Below are positions 18,403 through 29,600 of a DNA stretch of 64,000 nt, in pieces; within the stretch, counting starts at the first letter, position 1; every line of letters starts with the position of its first letter. This stretch comes from Schizochytrium sp. CCTCC M209059 (taxonomy: Eukaryota; Sar; Bigyra; Thraustochytrida; Thraustochytriidae): NCBI GenBank assembly GCA_000818945.1, contig KN805380.1:599332-663331 (forward strand), read 5' to 3'. The notes beneath the pieces were generated by a model. The model did no database searches. It had not been told where the DNA came from and was given only the letters and a program-made list of their open reading frames with translations. The translations under genes and the position numbers were made by a program.

Positions 18403-19524
18403 GGCCCACCTGTTGCTGTCATCCGTGGGGCCTCCGGCAAGGCCGGCGGCATGCGTCCCGAGCTTGTCGCCCCCGGAAAGTCTCCTCGCACGGCACGTTT
18501 CCCACGAACGTCGCACGCGCCTGAGCGCTTTGACAGCGTAGTGCGCCTCGCCAGCGAAGTTGCCGTCGCGGCCGAGCGTCCCGGTGGCGGGCTCCGCGTC
18601 GCCGCGCGAGGCGCCGCGCGAGTCCGTCGCGTCCGCCGCGCGCAAGGCCTCGCGCAGGCGCCTCGTCCGCGCGGAGGCCGCTGCCNNNNNNNNNNNNNNN
18701 NNNNNNNNNNNNNCGGGCGCGCGCGGCCTCTTTTGGAGATCTACCTGCCTCGTCTAACCTCGTCTCGTCTCTCGTCTCGACTCGGCTCGGCTTATCTCAC
18801 GATGTCAGCTCGCGTCATCTCGTATCTCGTCTCAGCTCAGCTCGTCCTGCCGCGGTCTCGTCTTCTCTGGAATCAGCCCGCGGAGAACCTGCGCGAGAAG
18901 GGCGCCAGAACCAGGCGCGCCGCGCAGAAACCGGTCTTCGTACGAGCGCTTCGGCGCCGGAGGAGAGGACTCCGGGAGGACGGAGACGCGAGACGGAAAC
19001 AAGTACGTAGTAGACTAGCAGCGTGAAGGAATGCCTCCCTCATGGTCCTGCGCGACTCCTCCTCGCTCGCAGCTGCGGCGAGCGAGTCCACCTCGGCCAC
19101 CCAGTACAGGGCAGAGCGACGGCGACGACGAGCGCAAGGCGGCGCGCAGACGCTGCCGCGACGCCAAGGAGGCGAACGGGCCCGCCTCGTATCGCGCCGT
19201 GGGCCTTTCAGCGCGGCGGGGGGGCACGTGGGCCTGCTTTGTGTTGCAGGTGCTCGCTTTGCAAAGAGCCGAGTACAGCACAGCCTGGGTGGGGTCCATC
19301 ACCATACGCATACCACAAAAGCAGCGAGCGCACTGGCGCGACGCAGCGCAGAACAAACAGCGCGTCGCCGTGCAGCGGCGTTGGGGGTGCCGGACGCGGA
19401 CACCGCCGGCGTGTCTATCGGTCGTGCGCGCGGAGACTGGAGACTGGCCGAGGGACGCGCCCTGCGCGCTGCGAGATCGGAGCGGCACCAGAGGTGAGAA
19501 GGAGGCGTCGACGCACGGGGAAAA
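18403..19524. other. divergent promoter region with assembly gap
   Basis: This region lies between the phosphatase (-) and the molybdate transporter (+). It contains the first run of N and, after it, repeated CTCGTCTCG units (about 18750-18840). Open frames on both strands are Arg/Ala-rich and overlap each other. No gene can be supported, but an upstream part of the phosphatase gene could reach the gap. Confidence 0.45.
18686..18713. other. assembly gap (28 N)
   Basis: A run of 28 N is flanked by GC-rich sequence. Confidence 0.99.
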
Positions 19525-20925
19525 ATGACGAGCCCAAAGGACCTGGCGCGCAGAGCTTGGACGCGATCAACGTCAGTTCTGCAGCAGCGCTTGCGCGATG
19601 TCAATCTTCAAGAGGTCTCGGGCTCTCTAGGTGACCTGGGTACCTTCTTGCCTCTCCTTCTGAGCATGGCGGCCTTTCAGGCAATCTCGTTCGCACCAGC
19701 GCTCTTTTGGGCTGGTTTCTACAATGCGATCACAGGCTTGCTGTGGAACTCGCCAATGCCTGTGCAGCCCATGAAGACCATTGCTGCGGTGGTAGTTGCC
19801 TCTGGCAACACTGCTGATCCGGGACTCACACCCGAAGAGACCATCGGTGCCGGCATTTCTGTAGGCGTGCTCGTCTGCATCCTGGGCGCCACGGGGCTCA
19901 TCGACTTTGTCAACTGGTTTGTGCCTCGCCCTGTGGTGCGCGGCCTCCAGCTTGGCCTCGGACTGTCCATGACGAAAAGTGGACTTACGATGATCTCAAA
20001 GCTGACCACAGCATCCGAGGTCGACTGCGTCTTGCTCGCCGTCGCCGCCGCGCTTGGTGTTCTCGCAACACACGCCTGGCACGCGTCCAATCGTGCCCCT
20101 ACAGCGCTTATCATCACCGTTGTAGGCTTAATCATAGCTGGTGTTCAGGCCCAGCGCTCTGACTCTCCATCGACCCACATTGATTTCGCCCCGGGCTTTC
20201 CGCCTCTTATTGCCGTCAATGCCCTCACATGGACCGACGTGTGGAATGGTTTTCTCAAGGCTGGCCTCGCACAGCTTCCTTTAACCACGCTGAACAGCAT
20301 CGTGTCAGTATGCGACCTCAATAACAACAAGCTCTTTCCTGGTGACCCCGAAAAGCGCATTTCCTTGCGATCCGTGGCCTCGAGCGTTGGACTTATGAAT
20401 CTCAGTGGGCTATGGTTTGGTGCTATGCCCATGTGCCACGGCGCGGGCGGCCTTGCTGCGCAGCACAGCTTTGGTGCTCGAACTGGGGCTGCCATCATCG
20501 TTCTTGGACTGATCAAGATGCTGCTCGCCATCTTGCTCGATCACAGCGCTGAGACCCTGCTCGCCTTCTTCCCCACGTCATTGCTTGGCGTTCTCCTCAT
20601 GTTTGCCGGCCTCACGCTTAGCCAGGCCGGACTGGACCTGCCGCCTCGTACAGAGAACAGCGCACGGATCAGCGTACAGGACGAACGGACAATTCTGCTG
20701 GCAACTGCCGTCGTAACGCTCACGCTCAAGACGGGCTGGGGTTTCCTCGCCGGGGTTATTGTATCTTTTTTTCACCATGGATTCGATCATGTCCTTGTTG
20801 CGGTGCAACATCGCTGGCAGGCAAGATATGAATCGCGTCACAACGGCACCGATCCAGAAAGTGCAAACCGCGATGATCCGTCTCTTTCTCGAGAGGGAAA
20901 TGAGGATGGTCTCGTGCGCATCTGA
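19525..20925 (+). CDS. MOT1: MOT1-type molybdate transporter
   Basis: The protein has 466 residues from an ATG preceded by AAAA. It is a polytopic membrane protein with about ten hydrophobic segments. It carries the two signature blocks of the MOT1 branch of the SulP-related transporters: GSLGDLGTFLPLL near residues 33-45 with NSPMPVQPMKTIAA near 73-86, and MPMCHGAGGLAAQHSFGARTG near 296-316. The STAS domain of true sulfate transporters is absent, as expected for MOT1. The inferred role is high-affinity uptake or vacuolar/mitochondrial export of molybdate for molybdenum cofactor enzymes such as nitrate reductase. The membrane of residence cannot be read from the sequence. The short hydrophilic C-terminus ends shortly after the last helix. 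No other molybdenum gene is nearby. Confidence 0.92.
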   Translation: MTSPKDLARRAWTRSTSVLQQRLRDVNLQEVSGSLGDLGTFLPLLLSMAAFQAISFAPALFWAGFYNAITGLLWNSPMPVQPMKTIAAVVVASGNTADPGLTPEETIGAGISVGVLVCILGATGLIDFVNWFVPRPVVRGLQLGLGLSMTKSGLTMISKLTTASEVDCVLLAVAAALGVLATHAWHASNRAPTALIITVVGLIIAGVQAQRSDSPSTHIDFAPGFPPLIAVNALTWTDVWNGFLKAGLAQLPLTTLNSIVSVCDLNNNKLFPGDPEKRISLRSVASSVGLMNLSGLWFGAMPMCHGAGGLAAQHSFGARTGAAIIVLGLIKMLLAILLDHSAETLLAFFPTSLLGVLLMFAGLTLSQAGLDLPPRTENSARISVQDERTILLATAVVTLTLKTGWGFLAGVIVSFFHHGFDHVLVAVQHRWQARYESRHNGTDPESANRDDPSLSREGNEDGLVRI

Positions 20926-21914
20926 GAGTCGCTTCGTGCAAGCGTTTTTTTAAGCATGTATAGACAGACTGGCTTCGAAATATGCATTGCCCGTCTTGGT
21001 TTGACATTAGTTCCAAAGTAACTGGACCCTTGATTACGAAATGATTTTGTGAAACAATTGATACCGTTTGCTCGTATTTCCGGTCGGAGGAGATGCCTGC
21101 ATCTGATTCTCTGCGCATCAGGCTTTTTCCTATCGTTTTTCCTTCGATCGGCGCGAGAAAACCTGCTCTTGATTTTCTTCGCATTGACGATAGTTCTTTC
21201 TCTGTTCTCTTTCTTGCAAGAGAAACGTCAAAACAAACACCAGACAAGTTGTAGGCCTAGGCCGAGTAGTAGCAAAAGGGTGCAAGCGTGACTAGCGGAT
21301 AAAGCCTAGCAAGGACCTACACCCACCCCATCTACTAGGCCTACTTAATGTCGTTTTTCTTTCTTTATTTTCTTTTTTTTTAGTGTACTGGAGCGTTCCA
21401 CTCCGTTCTCTGTATTTTCAGGAATGCGTGTTTTACTTCTTTTCAACAAAAAGATGCAGCGATCGCGCCAGCCTGAGGGAGCTGGGGCCTGAGCCTGAGA
21501 GTCTAGCGTAGTCCTCCGCGTTTTGTGCAAGCACCCTTGCTCGCAATCCGCAACAAGACCTTCGAGCTCTCGTTATTGTGAACGAATGTACAGTAGTAAA
21601 TTTTTTAGTCAATGTTCTCACGAGCGCCGCAGCAAGGGGGTGTGTGCTTGCGCGCCGGATCCATTTCTTGGGGATCATGAGCACATTTTGAAGTCCATTT
21701 TCTCCAATGCCTAGAAGGGATCTAAGCGTTGAGCTATGGAAAAAGGACAGAGGCACGCTCGCGCGAGATGTCGATGGCAAAATGAAGGCCTCAGCTCGAT
21801 GAAATGGCGAAGCAAACTCTATCCACTTGATCCGAGGCCCTTCCTTCTGAGCATCACGCTGCGCGCGCAGCGAGACCTCAGCTCAGCCCAGCTCAGCCCA
21901 GCTCCGCGGAGACC
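20926..21914. other. intergenic region, one weak open frame
   Basis: AT-richer DNA between two plus-strand genes, with T-rich runs at 21355-21380. On the minus strand an 81-codon frame with an ATG at 21678 and a stop at 21433 encodes a basic, Arg/Leu-rich peptide beginning MIPKKWIRR, which could be a small mitochondrial-targeted protein. No family is recognised and coding is uncertain. AGCTCAGCCC direct repeats lie at about 21880-21902, just before the next start codon. Confidence 0.4.
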
Positions 21915-22535
21915 ATGTACTCGTCGGGAAGAAGGCTAACAGAGACGCCGCAGTCGCCTAGCCTGGTCCCTGCGCCCCTTCCAGTCGACACGAAATCTGA
22001 AAGCATTGGCTGGGGCGACCTTCCGCTCGAAGGCGACTCCTCGGATGAAGACGGGTCGTCGTTCGTGCAGATGAGACCTCGCCTCAACACGGTCGACGCG
22101 GTACATTTTCCCAGTCGCAGAAGCAGCCTCGAGGCAGACTCGCAGAGATCGCGAGCAAAGTCATACCAGGCCCCAGCGTCAATGCACAGCTACGATGACA
22201 GCAACAATGTTCGTACCGTGCTCACTCCACGAGAACGCGTCGAATCTGTTGTACAGAGCGAGTCCGAACGCAACATTCATGTTGCCTTTGAGGATCTTCG
22301 CGTCGTCACACATCCAGAGACTGGCGAGGTTTTCAAGACACGTTTCTCCACGTACGTCGTCATCGACCCCAAGGAAATGCAAAGCATCGAGGCTGCGGCG
22401 CAATTGCAAGTCGGCGCGATCCAGGAAGAGTCCAAAGACGACGAGAGCAACCTTCAACCTAGCCTTTCCGCTACTGCTGTCGCCAAGGACGCCGGCATGC
22501 CTACCAATCTCTTGGCCGCAGCGCACGCAATTTGA
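21915..22535 (+). CDS. unknown acidic protein
   Basis: The protein has 206 residues from an ATG in the context GACCATGTA. It is hydrophilic and acidic, with no signal peptide or transmembrane segment. The N-terminal 110 residues are Ser/Pro/Asp-rich, with a possible phosphorylation-prone stretch GDSSDEDGSS near residue 40. The middle, about 118-155, looks ordered (HVAFEDLRVVTHPETGEVFKTRF, STYVVIDPKEM) and may be a short beta hairpin plus helix. The C-terminus is Ala/Ser-rich. I do not recognise a family. It is convergent with the small membrane-protein gene, with 114 bases between the two stops. Typical codon use and a long clean frame support it being real. Confidence 0.6.
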   Translation: MYSSGRRLTETPQSPSLVPAPLPVDTKSESIGWGDLPLEGDSSDEDGSSFVQMRPRLNTVDAVHFPSRRSSLEADSQRSRAKSYQAPASMHSYDDSNNVRTVLTPRERVESVVQSESERNIHVAFEDLRVVTHPETGEVFKTRFSTYVVIDPKEMQSIEAAAQLQVGAIQEESKDDESNLQPSLSATAVAKDAGMPTNLLAAAHAI

Positions 22536-22649
22536 TTGGGAATTACTCCAGATGAGCTCTTTCAAGCCAAGCGATTATAGTATAAGAAAGGTATACTAGA
22601 TTTGTTTAAAGGCAGCTCAATGTCAACAAATATTTGGCCCGTCTGCTGC

Positions 22650-22992
22650 TCACGCAGCGTTGAGCACCATCACGACACCCCAGCCCACCTGCGTTCGGTC
22701 GATGTGCAAAATCATCATTTTTGTTAGTCGATACCATTTTTTCGCTCTCGCCCCTCCTCCTTTTCTCCTGGGTGTCACGTACGGCCCAGACCCAGCCCAC
22801 AAATGGAATGACCAGCTGCAGCACGCCAATGAGCATGTCAGGCACCGAATCTGTGAGAAAGCCAGCAATGATCACGCCAACGCCAAAGAAGACGCAGTTG
22901 AGGATTCCCAGCGCGATCTGCAAGAGCTTCCCGTTCACATGCGGCACATCGACCGCCTTTGTCCGCGCGAGCGCATCGCTAAAGACGCCCAT
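22650..22992 (-). CDS. Stum/SPEC3-like small membrane protein, two exons
   Basis: Exons 22992-22783 (70 codons) and 22688-22650 (12 codons plus TGA) join in phase 0 to give 82 residues. Unspliced, the frame runs into Lys/Arg/Cys-rich nonsense; spliced, it ends PFVGWVWAVGWGVVMVLNAA. Two hydrophobic segments are visible: LLQIALGILNCVFFGVGVIIAGFL (about 24-47) and MLIGVLQLVIPFVGWVWAVGWGVVMVL (about 54-80). The arrangement resembles the SPEC3/Stum family of small two-helix membrane proteins: a first helix with N-x(4)-G-x-G-x-x-I-x-G-F, then IGxLQ and a closing GWxWSxxWG. In Drosophila, Stum is required for mechanosensing in certain neurons. Here only family resemblance is claimed; the role is unknown. 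Confidence 0.72.
22689..22782 (-). other. spliceosomal intron (94 nt) of the Stum-like gene
   Basis: On the minus strand the donor is GCC/GTACGT and the acceptor is CGCAG/GTGGGC. A CTAAC branch-point element (GACTAAC) lies about 45 bases before the acceptor. Removal restores the GWxWxxxWG motif across the junction. Confidence 0.8.
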
Positions 22993-23247
22993 CTTTGCAG
23001 AACTCTTTCTCTTTCTCCGCTGCCCTAGCTCTCCCTCTTGCGCTTCTCCTCGTCGCCGCTGCTGCTGCTGCTCCTGCTGCTCCTGCGCTCCTCGTATCGC
23101 GGCGTTTCGTTCTTGTCAGTCTCGCTAACCTGCCCAAACTCCCCAAAAAGATAGATATACACGTGACATGACTGAGTTCTCTCCCACGCCCTCCCTCCTG
23201 GCGGCCCTCGCGAGCGCGAGCGGGAGCGGGAGCGAGGGCGAGGGCGC

Positions 23248-23279
<32 letters not shown>

Positions 23280-23626
23280 TTCCGTCTGTCTGCGCAGACG
23301 CGCGCCCCGCGAGCGAGGCCCGCGCGTGGCGGAGGGAGCGTACCTGATCGCGGTCTGCTTTCTTTCTTTCTTTCTTTCTTTCCCCTTGGGCCCTCCCTCG
23401 ATCGATGAAGCCCAGAGGGCGGGCCTGAGCTTCCTTCCGGGATAGGATACGTACTGCTTCGAACTTCGACTTCGCATGCACCTGCATGTCGGGATTGCTT
23501 CGCAGGTCGTCCGCCTTCCTGTTGGCAAGATCTGGCAGGCAGGCAGTCAGGCAGGCAGGCAGGCAGGCAGGCAGGCATCGTTCGCGCGGGCTTTGGTCAT
23601 CTCGCTTTATTGGATACTAGTTATCT
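22993..23626. other. intergenic region with GGCGAC, TTTC and GGCA repeats
   Basis: This region separates two minus-strand genes. It contains CTG/CTC units at 23055-23085, a GAGCGG/GGCGAC block at 23210-23280, a TTTC array at 23362-23388 and a GGCA array at 23533-23577, close to the stop of the giant receptor gene. Open frames in it follow the repeats and are not called. Confidence 0.5.
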
Positions 23627-26600
23627 TTATACAACCTGCATGTCGATGAGCGCGGCGGTCGCTTCGTCGTCGCCAACGTCGTCGTTGTGGGCTATGTCGC
23701 GGTCGCCACCGCCGCGGCTATCGTTGAAACCATTCTTGTTACTACTGTTGTTCTTGTTCTCGATGTCGCGAGTGTGACGCCCGAGCTCGGGGCCGAGTTT
23801 ACCACCTTTGGTCCGCACCGCGGTGGTAGGACGCAAAGGCGGAGTGCCGTCCCTCGGATTCTTCTTGACGCTGACGCGTGAAGTCGCAACCTCGACCTCC
23901 TCGCGACCTCCAGACACATGTGTGGTTGTGCCCGCCCTCCCGGCGCTCACGGATGAGCTTCGTCGCACACGGAGTGATGAAAGGGGCTCATTGACGGCAT
24001 AAAGATCCTTCGGCGCAGGCGTGTGGGGACTCTCCGCGACGTCCTCACTTTCGGGGCGGCTCTCCCCCGTGCTTCGTGGAGGCATTTCAGCCCCAGGCGG
24101 CTTCATCACCTCAGCATTGACTCCATGCACAAACTTCATGTGTCTTCGCAAGGACGATCGCCACATGTCCTTCGCCTGCGAAGAGGCAACAAAGGAAAAC
24201 CGCTTCTTATCCCAGAAGATGAGCTCAATCGAATTCGAAAGACCCGTTTCACTCACAGAAACGACATGCGCTAGCGAGACCGAATGGAGCTTATCCGCGT
24301 AATGATGTGCACCATCCTGGGCCGGCATCATCCGCCCAAAAACTGCAAGCTCGTCACGTTGTGGAAACAGGACACCATATACGCTTCGCTTCTCCTTCTC
24401 AAGGCGTATCCAGCCCTCACAGGCCACCCGATCACCAACAGCGCCGGAAAAGCTGCCAACCATCAAACCTTCTATACCCGATACCGAGGTTCCCGACGAT
24501 CTCGACGACGTTCCCGGAGAGAACGAGCCTGATTGTGACAACGCCACTAGTGAAGGATACGGCGAGACATGGGACTTGTCATCGCTCGAGCCCGTCGCCG
24601 TAAAGGCCTTCCCCTCTTCTTGTATCATACCGGGAACGCTGGTCGCGGCCGAGGCTCCGCTGACATTGGAGCGACTCGAGCAAGGAGAGGCCGGTTCAGT
24701 CACGGAAGGTCCAGACTGCGCAGAAGCGATCGACGACGAAGCCACGCTTGAGAGATCGATCTTCACACGCTCCTCATTTGTTGGCTTGAGACCGGACCCG
24801 AGACCACCACCGCGACCAATGTGAAGTCTTGCGCCAGAGGTTTTGGCAATGGCCTCGGCCCACGTGTGTGCATCGTGCCGCGACTCGCACATAAATTCAA
24901 TGCGAATGCGTGCGTCATCTTTGGCTGCGGACTCCTCCATGTCCCGGGACTTCACCTGCGGAAAGTCCAAAACGTCCACCGTCTCCCGCGCTAGCGAGCT
25001 ATTATCACCATCATCGTCTTCGTCATCTGAGACATCACGTCTGTGGCCATTTTCTCCTTCGTCGGCGCGCTTTACACTGGAGAAAGCGCGCAAGACGAGG
25101 TCGAAGCGCCACCCGCCATACTTTGCGGACCTTTTGCCTTTCACCATAACCGCCTCGATGCGATCGAGACTGAGTTTGCCCCTTTCGATGGGGCCTGATC
25201 CGCCAGCCTCGGACCATGCCTCTCCAAGATCGCAGTCGTAATAATAGAGCTCGCTCTCGTGTTTCGAAGCGTACCACTGTTGCCAAATTTGCTGACCATC
25301 GAAACCATTGCGAGACCGTTTCCAGAGCCATCCGCGGGGACGCCCTTTGCCAAGACTTCTTGCTTCAGGACTCTCACGGGGTCGCAGTGTCGGCTTGATC
25401 TCCTTTTCGCTCAAAAACTCGTCATCGTCATCATCTGTCGGATCCGCAAATACTTGTCTTCGCCTTCTTCGCAACTCTGCCTCCTTGCGAAGCCTGCGGT
25501 CGCGACGCCGGACCCACGCCCCAACGCATGCCAGAAATACACACAATAAGAACAGGCTCAACAAGAAACCTGGCCAAAAGACTTGCACCTTGCGAACCAC
25601 GGTCACAATGGTTGCATTCGTATCGTCGTCATTTCCTCCAGCGCCCATCGCATCAGACGCTGCGACAGGTACCCATGATAATGGAATGCACTGCCCCTGT
25701 GCACTCCTTCGCGAAGATCCCGTGCACGAGCTGCAATCTTCTCCTCCATAACCAGGGTAACAATCGCATTTTCCACGATCAGTAAGGCAGCGTCCATGAG
25801 AAGAGCAATCGGACGGACACCGGACCAACGCATCGGGTGCAACACAGTCCGAGGGACAGCACCCAGGACGTGTACAGCGCTCGCCGATCTCGCACATTCC
25901 ATTCCCGCAGACGCCAGCTGCAACCACATCTGCCTTACTTACATTGAAGACACGCGCACTCAATTCTGACCAAGAGCTCGCGTTGTCAATGGTGTGCCAT
26001 TGAAGTTCTGACGAGGCGTACATTTCCACGTCGGCAAGAACCTCGAGCGAGTTGTCTTCGGTAGCATCGCTAGTACCCAGCACGCGGCGTTCCTGCGTCT
26101 GGATCACTTGTAGTCCGAGAAGAGACCAAGAAGACGTTGCGGGCAGACTTGCGTTCAAGACATTTGCAAGGACTTGTGATGCAATCAGGTGTTTCTGTGC
26201 ATCGCTCCAAAATGTGACATTTTCGTCGTCAGCGAGGCCGAGCGAGCCCTCAAGGGTTGCCCGCGCGACGCACGAGTGCCCTGTTCCGTCGCAGACACCG
26301 CAGCGGTCGAGCAAGCCGCTCGAGCAGCAGGAACCTCCGGCGTCCAGTACGCTGTCGCAGCACTCTCCTTGCAGATCGATAGACTTTCCCGTTCCATCGC
26401 ACTCTCCGCAAAAGTCGAGCTCTCCACTTGCGCAGCACGCACCTTTGCGATCCACCACACCACTTGCGCAGCACTCTCCAGCGTTGCTCAGCGTCGCAAC
26501 ACTAAGGTCGCAGCATTCACTGTCCTCGGTCAAAACCTGATTTTCCCCATTACAGCTCTCGGCCTCCTTGCTCGAGATGCTGCATCTTTCCCCTGTCCAG

Positions 26601-29600
26601 CCATGGTCACAAGTGCACGCCAAAGTTGAGCCATCTTTGCAGCGCCCATGTACTCCGCACGTTGCCTCACAAGACTTCAAGCACTCACTCTTGCACGTCT
26701 CGATTGATCGCGGTTTTTCAATACCAGCGCACCTCGCTTCGCTCGTTATCTCGCCTTGACGATTGACACAAAACACCTCACGCGACCGCTGCGTCATTGG
26801 ACAGATGCTTGGACCGAGACTTTCAGATACGAGGAGGCATTCTCCCCATGTACCAAGTCTCCATCGGAACCACCCGTCACTGGAAATGAGCTGCTCATCG
26901 TCCTCGAGAAATCGATTCGTGCCAACGCACGCTGCGCCCGATGGAGGCCGCGAGTCCACATCGCAACTTTCAGAAGATGCGAACGTAATCGAATCGACGC
27001 ATGTCACGTCGCGCCACGCAAGGTTTGTTGCGCGGTCACATGACCAGGCGTCCGCAAACCATGTGCTAGAGCAGGCGAGTGATTCGTCCACGCTCGGAAG
27101 CGATGAGCTCGCGCAGTCATCCTCGCTCAGCAGATACCCGGAAGCAGTGTCAAAGCAGAGGGTGGGCGTTTCGCGATATATTACGGCCACGCACGTCTTG
27201 TTGTCTGATTCAGCTTCAATGCTTTGACCTCCAAGGTGGCGGAACTCACCAACAAAGCAGGAATCCTCTTCAGCAGTGCAAGTCTCCAATGCGAGAGGCG
27301 CAATGCCGCTACATGCGCTGTCATTCGTTTCTTCACCTGATTGGTCTACGCACTGTACAGTTCTCGAGCGCACAGTTTCGCACGGCTGTGCGGAGCAAAA
27401 TGTACTTTTGTCGAGCCCCGGGCTTTGCGTCCATGGTCCAGTTTGCCAGTGTGTCGTCGAGTCTGAGCAGGCTTCAAGGTCCGCCGCTAAACACGAAACG
27501 TTTCTAGCGGGCATTGGCGCGTACTTCTCGCACAAGGCATCGTCATGCTCGATCTCATACCAAGCACAGCTCTCCCCGCTGACAGAACTGTCTTGACCAA
27601 AACCGATGCATCGAATCGTTTGAGAGCGGGACGGCGTCGCGGCGCAGTCGCAGTCACCTTCATCTGTGATCGCGAATCGATAGGGAAGAATGACTTCAAG
27701 CATTTCGCTTGACGTCCGCGTGCGAGCATTCGTGCCAACGACTACCTCAAGGTAGCCAGTGCCAGCCATAATGCGATGGCCTACTGACCACATGTGCACC
27801 ACTTGCGCCCCTGCGGATGTCATCGAGGCTCCCTCAAGGCTCCGAAACTGAGAGCTTACGAGCGTCGGGCTTTCAGCAATAGTCGTTTCATTCGACGTCG
27901 TGAACGCAAGACGGAACATCGTATCTTCTCCATCGGGAAGGGTGCCCTCGATGTCTACCACAATAAGATGTTCGAAACAGCTCCCAAGAATGAACGGCGC
28001 CGCAAATGGCGAGGAGGGACTGAGGAACTTGATATCGAGCACGTTCAGCGTCACGCGTTGCGAGCTTGTTGCGCCGTCATTGTCCGTCACCGTGAGCACC
28101 AGCTCGTAGAGCCCTACTGCGGGATAGCTTAGAGAAACAAGTGCCGTATCATTTCCCTTGAGAGCCACATCCTTGGCAAGCTCCACAGACCCATCGAGCG
28201 CAGCCACATTCCAATTAAAGGAAACGATCGAACCTCCCGCGTCTGCATCGTATGAGTTGCTCGCATCAAGCTCTGCAGGAGAGTTTCCAAGGCTGATTGT
28301 TGCATCAAAGACAACTGGTATCGGCGCAGTGTTGACTGTCACGGACACAGTGTCTGTGCTATAGCATCCATTTGAGCCAACTACAGTCAATTGGAAAACA
28401 TACGCTCCAGGAACAGTGAGACCAAGAACGTCCGTGCTTGCAGCAAGAGGTGTGAGAAGCTGCACTCTGCCCGATCCAAGATCTGGGCTCGAAAGCAACT
28501 CCCACGTATACGAGACAGCGTTCTTCGAAGCAGTTCCATATAGCCTCGTAAAGGTCTGTGGTAACGTCACAGGGTGTCGAGGCGATGCGCCCGTGGCATC
28601 TGCGGCCGCAGAGGGTCCTTCGTTCACCTCGAGTCTAGCAATCTCTGACCGAAAGATTCCGGCAACATTTGTCGCGATGAATGCGTAGTAGCCCTCGTTG
28701 CTGTACTCTGGATCAGAAATGCGAAAGACTGCCTCTGTCGTCTGCCACACAGGTTCGGTGGTAAAAATCGAAGTTGTTCCCGCAAAGGTTGCACTGAAAT
28801 ACCATTCAATGAGCATTGGACGCGTGCCCACAAGCTCGATCTCTTGCTCAAATTCATTTCCAGGGCACGCCGTCACAAGGCTCGTAGGCCACGTTGTTTC
28901 ATCAGCGAGCGATGGTCTCACCGTGACAGACAGACTTACCAGTACTGAGCTTGTCATGCCTAGTGAGTTTGAGACTACGCAATGGTACGAGCCAGCTTGA
29001 TCATTCGAAACTTCTTCCATGACAAGCTTGCAAGGCACACCTGCTTCGCTACACGACTCCGGCTCCAAATGGTATGCATTACCGTCCACTTCTACGAGCA
29101 CCATAGCATCGGTACTGTTATCATACTTGTACCACTGAAACCCCAGCGGCTCCAAGCCAGATGCTTCCACGCTGAGAGTCACCATCTCACCTGGGTTCGC
29201 TACAATCGAGGCGATCTCGCCACTCGGGATCTGTTCGACGATGCGAGGCGCATCCGATACACCCAGATTGGCCCAGCGCGATTGCGCGCAACCACCCTCA
29301 TTGCACACCTCGCACGAGTACAAGCCTTCATCATCGTCGCTGGCGTTTGGAATGACGAGAATGAGCTCATCAGCGCTGGCATTCGGCTGATATGTACCGA
29401 TTGCATCCTCAAACAGCGAGCTGTTCCACATTGCAATCTCCTCAGCCATAACACCAAGCGTCTCGGTGTAAAACCAGCGGATCTCAAAGGGCTCAGTTCC
29501 AGCAACAGTCACACACTGAAAAGTGCTGTTGGTTCCGGGGAGACGGGTGATATCTTCGGGCTTGGTTGCCCTTAGCGATGGGGAAACTACCACCTCGAGG

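Noticed and set aside
21433..21678. 81-codon minus-strand frame starting MIPKKWIRR
   Set aside because: It is complete and basic but has no recognised family, and it is short enough to occur by chance.
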